Assembly (NCBI GenBank): GCA_027627225.1
Contig: CM051030.1
Coordinates: forward strand, 6,544,501 to 6,608,500
Length of the DNA stretch: 64,000 nt
Direction: 5' to 3'
From: Congeria kusceri
Lineage: Eukaryota > Mollusca > Bivalvia > Myida > Dreissenidae
Each line of letters opens with the position of its first letter. The stretch's first letter is position 1. The notes below the pieces were generated by a model that did not search any database, was not told where the DNA came from, and saw only the letters and a program-made list of their open reading frames with translations. Position numbers and translations under genes: made by a program. Of the stretch, positions 12,045 through 23,100 are shown one piece after another.

Positions 12045-12164
12045 TTTCCGCCGTCGAACAGGACAGTTTTCCAAAAATGTTTACGCGGTACTAAAGCAAG
12101 TTTTTCCCAATGCCGCGCTCACACGCCCTCGATCATACCAGGTCGCCGTATCAATCGTCCATTG
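12045..12164 (+). pseudogene. Histone H2B-like fragment
   Basis: The frame reads FSKNVYAVLKQVFPNAAL, with a basic RRRTGQ lead and the tail SYQVAVSIVH before a TGA. The word VYxVLKQVxP is the hallmark of histone H2B helix 1 and loop 1. The tail aligns loosely with helix 2 after one extra residue. The frame then stops, and the long helix 2/3 core (EASRLA, STI, REIQ) is missing or unrecognisable. I read it as a decayed H2B-variant copy. An exon of a divergent histone-fold protein is possible, because TTATTTTCAATTTATTTCCG before it is pyrimidine-rich. This rests on one short motif. Confidence 0.3.
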
Positions 12165-12276
12165 ACGTGGGTCGCTTACATGAATGGTCTGTCACGAGAG
12201 CAAGCCGCGCCCGTTTGCGACTTCTGTCAGATGGATGAAGAATTGAAACGGTACTGGAGTATAGGGCGTAAAAAAG

Positions 12277-13064
12277 TTGTTTGTTTCCGCATACCCGACC
12301 CCTACTAATCTTTCCCGCCGACCCTAATTTTTTTTGGCCTATCGCTCATTAACTTGTTCTGTTTTCGCTTATATGCCGCTTTTCGGTAATTCATATGTTG
12401 AAAAAGTAAATTTCAAACTCATATTGTGAAATGTCTTTTACTACGAGTATGACCTTATTTATAGCTAAGGTATTGTGAAATGTCTTTTACTATGAGTATG
12501 ACCTTATTTATAGCTAAGGTATTGTGAAATGTCTTTTACTATGAGTATGACCTTATTTATAGCTAAGGTATTGTGAAATGTCTTTTACTACGAGTATGAC
12601 CTTATTTATAGCTAAGGAATTGTGAAATGTCTTTTACTATGAGTATGACCTTATTTATAGCTAAGGTATTGTGAAATGTCTTTTACTACGAGTATGACCT
12701 TATTTATAGCTAAAGTATGTGAAATGTCTTTTACTATGAGTATGACCTTATTTATAGCTAAGGTATTGTGAAATGTCTTTTACTACGAGTATGACCTTAT
12801 TTATAGCTAAGGTATTGTGAAATGTCTTTTACTATGAGTATGACCTTATTTATAGCTAAGGTATTGTGAAATGTCTTTTACTATGAGTATGACCTTATTT
12901 ATAGCTAAGGTATAGTTTCTTTGATGGGAGGCGTTTTAATATTTTACATGCGGTCTAATAAACTGTGTGGTAAATATGCCGCGAAGGAAAAAAAGTTAAA
13001 GAACAAACAGCTTTTTTTACCCCCCCCCCCCTAGATTTTTTTGAGATGTAAACGGAAACCTACA
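12277..13064. mobile_element. MITE family C (GTTTCCGC-ended), copy 1, carrying a minisatellite
   Basis: The ends are TTGTTTCCGCATAC and AACGGAAACC. The interior words GGCGTTTTAATATTTTACATG, GCCGCGAAGGAAAAAAAGTTAAAG and CCTATCGCTCATTAAC recur in inverse orientation in the copy at 24033-24404 (AAAATGTTGAAACGCC, CTTTTTTTCTTCACGGC, GTTAATGATCGATAGG). The 49-bp array 12423-12912 lies inside this copy and is absent from the other. Confidence 0.6.
12423..12912. repeat. 49-bp minisatellite, 10 units, nearly identical
   Basis: The unit begins ATTGTGAAATGTCTTTTACT and ends ATTTATAGCTAAGGT. Two unit types differ at one base (CTATGAGT or CTACGAGT) and are interspersed. One unit has lost the TT of its first word. 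The near identity suggests recent expansion. Confidence 0.95.
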
Positions 13065-13404
13065 AATATTTCTTTGGCCTAACCATGCAGGCAAGAATGC
13101 GACCTCAGTTTAATCATCTTCCCTGCGTGAATGCCATTGACACTTTCACTGTTGGAGATACATTACTCAAAAGTCCCTAAATGTATATATGCGATAGTGA
13201 TTACTATTAAATGAAGTTAATTACGACCTTATTAATTGCGGTAACTTAAACTAAAACGAAATCCACTACTGTTGCTTAATACATTAATAACTTAATTACT
13301 GAAGGCGATCTACCACCATCTTATATGTATAGGTATTTTTTATGTAATGTTGTATTTATTTTAATTATGGGCCGGAGACCTTTCTTTACAATAAATGTAC
13401 TTAC

Positions 13405-15995
13405 TTATTCATCACCCGTGCTTCACACACCAACTGTAAACAACGTCCTATCGCCATCCTCATGACCCGTGCTTCACACACCAACTGTAAACAGCGTCCT
13501 ATCATCATCTTCATGACCCGTGCTTCACACATCACCTGTAAACAGCGTCCTATCACCATCCTCGTGACCCGTGCTTCACACACCACCTGTAAACAGAGCG
13601 TCCTATCACCATCCTCGTGACCCGTGCTTCACACACCACCTCTACACAGAGGTGTATCACCATCCTCAGGACCAGTGCTTCACACATCACCTGTACACAG
13701 AGCGTCCTATCACCATCCTCAGGACCAGTGCTTCACACATCACCTGTACACAGAGCGTCCTATCACCATCCTCAGGACCAGTGCTTCACACATCACCTGT
13801 ACACAGGGCGTCCTATCACCATCCTCAGGACCAGTGCTTCACACACCAACTGTACACAGAGCGTCCTATCACCATCCTCAGGACCAGTGCTTCACACATC
13901 ACCTGTACACAGAGCGTCCTATCACCATCCTCAGGACCAGTGCTTCACACATCACCTGTACACAGAGCGTCATATCACCATCCTCAGGACCAGTGCTTCA
14001 CACACCAACTGTACACAGAGCGTCCTATCACCATCCTCAGGACCAGTGCTTCACACACCAACTGTACACAGAGCGTCCTATCACCATCCTCAGGACCAGT
14101 GCTTCACACACCAACTGTACACAGGGCGTCCTATCACCATCCTCAGGACCAGTGCTTCACACACCAACTGTACACAGAGCGTCCTATCACCATCCTCAGG
14201 ACCAGTGCTTCACACATCACCTGTACACAGAGCGTCCTATCACCATCCTCAGGACCAGTGCTTCACACATCACCTGTATACAGAGTGTCCTATCACCATC
14301 CTCAGGACCAGTGCTTCACACATCACCTGTACACAGAGCGTCCTATCACCATCCTCAGGACCAGTGCTTCACACATCACCTGTATACAGAGCGTCCTATC
14401 ACCATCCTCAGGACCAGTGCTTCACACATCATCTGTACACAGGGCGTCCTATCACCATCCGCAGGACCAGTGCTTCACACACCACCTGTACACAGAGCGT
14501 CATATCACCATCCTCAGGACCAGTGCTTCACACATCATCTGTACACAGAGCATCCTATCACCATCCTCGTGACCCGTGCTTCACACACCAACTGTAAACA
14601 GAGCGTCCTATCACCATCCTCGTGACCAGTGCTTCACACATCACCTGTAAACAGAGCGTCCTATCACCATCCTCAGGACCAGTGCATCACACACCACCTG
14701 TACACAGAGCGTCCTATCACCATCCTCAGGACCAGTGCTTCACACATCACCTGTACACAGGGCGTCCTATCACCATCCTCAGGACCAGTGCTTCACACAT
14801 CACCTGTACACAGAGCGTCCTATCACCATCCTCAGGACCAGTGCTTCACACACCTACTGTAAACAGAGCGTCCTATCACCATCCTCAGGACCAGTGCTTC
14901 ACACACCTACTGTAAACAGAGCGTCCTATCACCATCCTCAGGACCAGTGCTTCACACCCCACCTATTCACAGAGCGTCCTATCACCATCCTCGTGACCCG
15001 TGCTTCACACATCACCTGTACAAAGAGCGTCCTATCACCATCCTCAGGACCAGTGTTTCACACATCACCTGTACAAAGAGCGTCCTATCATCATCCTCAG
15101 GACCAGTGTTTCACACACCACCTGTACACAGAGCGTCCTATCACCATCCTAATGACCAGTACTTCACACACCAACTGTACACAGAGCGTCCTATCACCAT
15201 CCTCATGACCCGTGCTTCACACACCACCTCTACACAGAGCGTCCTATCACCATCCTCATGATCCATGCTTCACACATCACCTGTACACAGAGTGTCCTAT
15301 CACCATCCTCGTGACCCGTGCTTCACACATCACCTGTATACAGAATGTCCTATCACCATCCTCAGGACCAGTGCTTCACACACCACCTGTACACAGAGCG
15401 TCCTATCACCATCTTCAGGACCAGTACTTCACACACCACCTGTTCACAGAGCGTCCTATCACCATCCTCGTGACCAGTGCTTCACATATCATCTTGTACA
15501 CAGAGCGTCCTATCACCATCCTTATGACCCATGCTTAACACATCATCTGTACATAGAGCGTCCTATCACCATCCTCGTGACCCATGCTTCACACATCATC
15601 TGTACACAGAGCGTCCTATCACCATCCTCATGACCCATGCTTAACACACCACCTGTACACAGCGTCCTATCACCATCCTCATGACTAGTGCTTCACACAT
15701 CACCTGTTCACACAGCGTCCTATCACCATCTTCATGACCCATGCTTCACACATCACCTGTACAAAGAGCGTCCTATCACCAACCTCATGATCAGTGCTTC
15801 AAACATCACCTGTACACAACGTCCTATCACCATCCTCATGACCCGTGCTTCACACACCAAATGTACATACAGCACGGCGTCATATCACCATCCTGATGAC
15901 CCGTGCTTCACACATCACCTGTACACAACTATCACCATCCTTATGACCCGTGCTTCGCACGTCATCTGTACACAGCGTCCTATCACTATCCTCAT
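13405..15995. repeat. 53-bp minisatellite, about 49 units (2.6 kb)
   Basis: The unit contains CGTCCTATCACCATCCTC, GACCAGTGCTTCACACATCA and CCTGTACACAGAG, with a 53-bp period. The centre (about 13660-14560) is the most uniform and both edges are more diverged (CATGACCCGTG variants, 51-bp units lacking AG). Because 53 is not a multiple of 3 and the unit has no stop in any forward frame, all three forward frames stay open for about 1 kb. I do not regard these frames as genes. Confidence 0.96.
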
Positions 15996-16795
15996 GCTTT
16001 TGATATAGGTCACAGAAAAGCCACCCTGTTGCCGGCAACCACACTAAATTCAGTATACGGTTTAATATTACAAAAGTATAATGCTAAGACACTATCGTAT
16101 ATAATACCTTGGTCGAAAGGTGACTTAAATATAAGGTATTAAAAAGGTTGTAAATATTTGAAGTTTGGAAAATATATTATTAAGTCTAAGAATGGTTGTG
16201 GAGGACAATATTAACTGGTTTTATTGTGACGTCAGTAGGTTTACATCGGGTAATCGGAGGTGCAACAGATGTAGCGCATTTCTTGCCTTAAGGAAAGATC
16301 CAGCAGACCGATATAGCAGGTTGCTGCACCCTGCTCCTTCCCGTCCCCGCCCCCGCTTCTGCCTCTCTATGTTGGTCGACAGAGAAATATTGAATATCTT
16401 TGGAAATTTCATATATTTTGCTAGTAGTCAATGCCAAATGCAGAAAACATGAGTAAAAACCTACATTATAAGCATTAAACTGTTGAAATCCCTATTTTTA
16501 CAAATGTATTAGAATTAGAAAATGTCAAGGAACTGGCCCTGCTTTCCCCTTCCACTTTTTGAGCAACACCCTGAACATTTTCTGATCCTCGATGCGTGTG
16601 TAGTACATTCTATCGAGTGCACCGGAATTCTCTCCAATATGGCCATCGCCCCCCGAAGACTTGTTAGTTGGGTTACGGGGGATAGTGCAAGATACAGTAG
16701 ACGTCCCGTTCCAGAGGCCACCCTGGGGTTTTTACTGCCCGGTGTGAAGCACATAGTTCAGTGCAACTCGGTATAACGTCTCATGCGAAAGACAA
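15996..16795. other. Intergenic stretch, no gene recognised
   Basis: Short frames occur on both strands (16165-16452, 16515-16776), but no domain or splice structure was seen. The 16520-16795 part is somewhat GC-richer and adjoins the tRNA-like box at 16800-16885, so it may be the body of a minus-strand SINE. Confidence 0.4.
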
Positions 16796-16799
16796 TTTA

Positions 16800-16885
16800 G
16801 TAGGTTAGGGTGTATCGGGGACTCGAACCTGCGACCCAAGGGTTGTGAAGCCAGTGCGTTACAGACCGACCACGAATCCTAGATC
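16800..16885 (-). mobile_element. tRNA-derived SINE head
   Basis: On the minus strand GCAGGTTCGAGTCCCCGA is a good B box. About 40 bases earlier TGGTCGGTCTGTAACGCA is a degenerate A box. No full tRNA cloverleaf can be closed, so this is a SINE head rather than a tRNA gene. Confidence 0.5.
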
Positions 16886-17055
16886 TTCCCCTAGTATATA
16901 TATATATCCTGCGACAACTAAAGTCAAAGTGAACACTTATCTCTTAGGGGTCAGGGGTCCTTATATTGAGAACTGAGAACTGAGATAAGAAAGCCAAACT
17001 TCCACTGACAAAACCGCCGTTATCACACAAGTTCCAAAATTTCAAAACAATTAAA

Positions 17056-17190
17056 ATGGCGAGGATTTGGTTGTCGTTGTTGATGCTAAATTGTGTTCAA
17101 TTTTCTCTGGGATTTCTACCGAACCCGTTTTCAGCCATCGACATTAACGATTATACGCATACAGATATAACAGAGATCGGGGTTTTAAAG
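17056..17190 (+). CDS. VWA7: VWA7-like exon 1 (signal peptide)
   Basis: Starts at ATG in TTAAAATGGC and ends AAAG|gtagcg, phase 0. It encodes 45 residues: a hydrophobic signal core followed by the family motif around THTDITEIG. Confidence 0.85.
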
Positions 17191-20100
17191 GTAGCGTAAT
17201 GACCTGTTTTACATATACCTGAATCATTCTTTTAACTATGTGAAATAATGATTGTTCATTTAACTGCCGCGTTATTGGATCAGTGTGTACCTAGGCCCAG
17301 ACTAATGAACATTTCTTTCGTATTTGATATATTATTTCAGTGTAGGATAAGTAAGGAGCCATGTTGGTTATTAATTGTTGCTTTTAAAATACATATACAT
17401 TAATTGAAACTCTATTATAAGCCAACCAATGAACCCAACACTTGCGATGCCTACCCCATATATGTTTTTAAAATACATTTAAATGTAATGGAATCTGTGA
17501 CAAACACTTTGAAAATTGTCAATTCGCAAATCTGTTAATAGGTCCTTTAGGGTAAATATGACCTGAAAGGACCTATTAGCAGATTGGCAAATAGACAGTT
17601 TTCAAAAATGTTTGTCACAGATTCCAAAAAGAAAAGTACTTTATATATACAGAAGCAAAAGATCACCACTGAGACAGCAATATATTGAAAATGAAATGAA
17701 GTTTATGGATAATTCTAACATACTTGCTAATTTTTCTACAAAGAACACAACTGTTGTCGTTAAACTACCCAATAAACAACGCAAAGAGAAGTTCCGATTC
17801 TGAGCGGAGCATAGTAAAATGTAGTTCTAATTACAATTGCCATATAAATATTAAATCATGTTAGAATCGAAACTATTTTCGCATTATCGATAAACAACGA
17901 TAAATAAACAATTATTGCTAAAACATCAATCGATACAATTATCAAGCGTTGCAACGTTTTTCGTCGGTATTTTGGAAAACACGTGCATCACTTACAGAGC
18001 GTAAAGTGTTCACGAAAATAATTAACACATTTACAGTCCGTGTCATAGTAGTTAGCGAGTCAGACATTTAATCCGGAGTTAGTAGGTTCAAGCCCCTGCG
18101 GAGACGGAGGCAAATAGTTAATGGAAAACCAAGATCGCGCAAAGAGCGACAGCGGTTTTTCAGCCTGTAGATAACGCGTGTGTGTAAAATATACCTACTC
18201 ATTTCCAGTACCTAATGACTTTAAAATCTGTGTCCCGGAAGTGTCAATCGCGATCGGATCCTTCCGGTTTGGGATTTTATGCATAGGTTCCGTGTTCCAG
18301 AAACGATATACAACGCTATGCGCATCTGCTAACAGGGAACCAAATTATTGCATTTTTTTACCAAAAGAAATTATAACGGAATGTAAATAGGTGTGAATAC
18401 AATGCGAAACAAAACGTCCGTTATCACGTCGATATATCCTTTTATTACAAATATTTATTTCCCAACATTTTCATTCCATAACAAATGTTGTTGAAAAACA
18501 ATGTTACTATACTGCTACAGTAGTATTTGTATACATGTGTTTGTTTGAATATGTTAACATGGTAACTTGATTGTAAGCATTTCTAGAAAAGTTGGTAAAT
18601 TCTATGTAAACAAATAGACGGAGGCAATATTCCACATTTATTGAATTCACTCTAAAATGTGTCGTTGTACTGCGGTATATTAAACCACTCGGGCTAACGC
18701 CCTCATGGTTTAATCCATTCGCATCAGAACTCCAAATCGTTGTTTATTAACCGATAAACAACTATAAAACGAAAATTATTTCTTAAATGAACCCAAGGCA
18801 TGTCCCATTTATACCCTCTGTGTGTTCTGCAGGCGGTGGCGAAGTTTTTCGAGGAGCACCCCGTACAGGCATGCCGGGACTGCACGGCGGGAGCGCTCAC
18901 CGGCATCACCGACATCACCGCCCGCCGGCTATACGACCAGTACTATGGAGGTAAGCCCCACACCCGGAGAGTCGCTAGCGTAGTGTCCGATATAATACTT
19001 TGCATTTTCTGCTTTGAAGTCTAAAAGTTGTACAATCCATATCATTGCTACATGTATGAAAGCAACTCATTTTCATTAAGCGACAATTCAGACCATTAGA
19101 TGTAATAACTGTGCGCGCATTTAATAAATGAAAGCATAAGCTTCTCTTTACCCACTTACAATCTACATACTTTATTAGAGATGCAGTTGACTAATAGTCT
19201 AATTTTACGGTTTTAATCTTCACTCCCACTCACACCACTATTGTTCATTTGTTATTCAAGTGTAAGGCACCTATCAATATTTCCCCGGGGGGGGGGGGGG
19301 GGGGGGCGGCGAGATGACCTGCGCGGATTTTGACTAATTTTATTTTCTAATTCCCCACCCAAGAGCCAAGCATTTTTGTCTAAAGTCCATCAGTGGGAGA
19401 TGCTTCATTGTAAATTAAATGGCCTGGGGCCACTATTACCGGGATCTAAAATCAGACCAAAGTATATTTTCCGGGACCTGGAATTGTTCGACGTGTCGAA
19501 TTCCCGCCTGCCGGGAATCGCTTTAAGTCTAAAGTTCCGTATATGCCCGCCGCTTCCCCTGGGGGAAAATATTGATAGGTGCATAAGCGTCGGCCTATCG
19601 AAATTGAAACACAATTAATTAATGCCTTATCAATATAATACTCGTATAACGTGTTACGATATGGCCATTAAAACATATGGTTCCGTGTAGGTCAGGTGTC
19701 CGAAAAGCGGTTCCAGGAGGCGATAGACGACCTGGTGAAGCACAACAACAAGGTGGACCAGGACCACTACGGGGAGGCCGCTTGGCACTTCAACGGCGAG
19801 CAGATCAAGGAAAGTACGTACCGCCATTTACATATCACCACCCGCATATATTGACGCCAGCAATTCGTGTAACACCGCTAACCGGTAAATATTGACGGAA
19901 GCCATATTTATAGCATCACTTATTGGTAAATATTGACACCAGCCATATGTGTAACACCTTTTATCGATAAATTCTAAATAGTGACGACAGCCATAGGTGT
20001 AAGACCGCTTATCGGTAAAAAGAGACGCCAGCCATAGGTGTCATACGGCTTATCGGTAAATGGTGAGGCAAGTCATAGGTGTAGGACGCTCATCGGTAAA

Positions 20101-23100
20101 TACTGAGGCCAGCCATATGTGTAACACGGCTAATCGGTGAAACCGTAAATAGTGACGCCAGCCATAGGTGTTATATCGTTTATCGGTAAATACTGACGCC
20201 AGTCATATGTTTAACACGCACTATCGGTAAATAGTGACGCCAACCATATGTGTAAGACCGCTCTTCGGTAAATAGTGACGCCAGTCATAGGTGTAAGACC
20301 GCTTATCGGTAAATAGTGACACCAGTCATAGGCCTAACATCTCATATCGGTAAATATATCGGTGACGACAGACACATGTGTAAGACGGCTTATCGGTAAA
20401 TAGTGACGCCAGCCATAGGTGTAATACCGCTTATCGGTAAAAAGTGACGCCATCAATAAGGGTAACACCGTTTATCGGTAAATAGCGACGCCAGCAATAT
20501 GTGTTACACCGTTAATCGGTAAATAGTAACACCAGCCATAGGTGTAACAACGCCAGCCACAGGTGTAACACTGCTTATCGGTACATAGTGACGCCATTCA
20601 TATATATACGACTGCTTATCGGTAAATTTTGACGCCAGCCTTAGGTGTAATACCTTTTATCGATAAATAGTGACGATATCAATAGATGTAACACCGCTTA
20701 TCGGTAAATAGTGATACCCGCCATAGGTGTAACACCGCTTATTGGTAAATATTGACGCCAGGCATAGATGTAACACCGCTTATTGGTAAATAGTGACGAA
20801 AGCCATAGGTGTAACACGGCTTATCGGTAAATATTGACGCCTGCTATAGATGTAACACCGCTTATTGGTAAATAATGAGGAAAGCCATAGGTGTAACACG
20901 GCTTATCGGTAAATACAAATGGTGGCGCCGGCCATAGGTGTAACACGGCTTATCGGAAAATACTAAATAGTAGCGCCAGCCATAACTGTAAAACCGCTAA
21001 TCGGTAAATATTGACACCAGCCATAGGTGTTACACGGCTTATCAGTTAATGGTGACACAAGTCATATGTGTAAGACCGCTTATCGGCAAATAGTGACGCC
21101 AGCCTTAGGTATAACACGGCTTATCGTACATAGTAACGCCATTCATATGTATAAGACTGCTCATCGGTAAATATTGTAGCCAGCCATAGGTGTAATACCT
21201 TTTATCGATAAATAGTGACGCTAGCAATAGATGTAACACCGCTTATCGGTAAATAGTGACACCAGCCAAAGGTGTAACACCGCTTATCGGTAAATAGTGA
21301 CACAAGCCTATGTGTAACACGGCTTATCGGTAAATACTAAATAGTGGCGCCAGACATAATTGTAATACCGGTTATCGGTAAATACTAAATAGTAGCGCCA
21401 GCCATAATTGTAACATCGGTTATCGGTAAATAGTGACGCCAGTCATAGGTGTAACACGGCTTATCGGTAAATAGTGACGCAAGACTTGGTCGCACGGACA
21501 TTACGAAATGTATTATTTGAAACGTCTGAATTTTAAAATATTTTAAACTACACTTAACGTTTAAACAAAACTAGAGGTTTAAGATTTTGAACAAGTAAAA
21601 TGTAATCCCTATGTCACCAGTTTACCTGTACAACGGAAGTTCCGCAAAATATTCGTATTGAGTTGGAAATACCGGTAATTGCCTGGTTCGATGTGCGTAT
21701 GTTATTCGTAATGCGCCACAATGTTCTTCTCACCGTCATGACCAACACAGAAGACGAGCTATCGATCCACGTGAGTTGCGTGGACTAATATATCAAATAT
21801 TCAAACATGATACTCACTCAAATATTCAAACAAGTTATCTATAGACAAAGAACTAAATTATCGTTGTTAAAATACCCAATGAACAACGCAAAAGTAAAAA
21901 TAGTAGTCCAGATTCTGAGCGGAGCATATACAAAGTACTTCCAATTATAATTGCAAAAGTATATGTCAAATAATGTTAGAATCGACATAATTTCGCATTC
22001 GCGCTGCTTATCGGCCAAAAAAGCCTTTTCTGATGCGTGGCTATTAAACAGCCAGGGCTAACGTCCTCGTGGTTTAATGCCTATGCATCCTAACTCTAAA
22101 TCGTTCTCTATTGGCTGATAAACAACGAAAATTAGTCCATGATTATATTCAGATTTTTTTCAATGAACAACTGAATGTATAGCTAACATTATTTGTCGAC
22201 ACGCATGTTACACATGTCGTTGCCAGGCAACGCGAAGATGCAGACACTTCGGGACACGTTGCTGAACACGCTGAACAACTCGAACCCGAATTTCGACGCG
22301 GCTCGCGAGCTGATTGGTCAGTACCTTCACCTGCTACAGATGTTCTACAGCAACACAAACTGGGTGGAGATGAGCGGTGGACAGACCGCCGTCATGTATC
22401 AACCGCTAGGTGAGCATTGCATACACAGGTACAGACAGACTTTCTTCATGTATCAGTCCCTAGGTGAGCATTGCATACACAGGTAAAGACAAACAGTGGT
22501 CATATATCAGACCCTAGGTGAGCATTGCATACACAGGTACAGACAAACAGTGGTCATATATCAGACCCTAGGTGAGCATTGCATACACAGGTACAGACAA
22601 ACAGTGGTCATATATCAGACCCTAGATGAGCATTGCATACACAGGTACAGGCAGACTGCCGTCATATATCAGACCCTAGATGAGCATTGCATACACAGGT
22701 ACAGACAGAAATAATTTTCGAATTATCGTTGTTTATCGGAAAAAAAACAACACTTTTTTGTCGTTCTGATGGTTGGCTAACGCCCTCGTGGTTTAATTCA
22801 TACGCATCAAAACTCAAAATAAACAACGATAAATCAAAAATTATTTCCTAATTCTAAAATTGTATCCAGCAATTAGGAATGACAATGATTACCAGTAATA
22901 ACATTTGCTATTTATGGAAATATTTGGCGAATGGTGAAATAACGACGAAAATTCCGCAAGTAGTCGTACAGAACACACAGACGGACAGACACATTCACGC
23001 TGTATATTTCTTGCAGGGATCACCGGGTTGCCAATCATGGCTGCGGCCCCGCCCAGCATTGACACGTGTCGCAGCTGCGGGTGAGTATAGGCGGCGGGCT

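Noticed and set aside
13571..15208. Several overlapping long open frames (up to 333 codons) on the plus strand
   Set aside because: They are the 53-bp minisatellite read in its three frames. All show the same cyclic peptide and none has independent coding signals.
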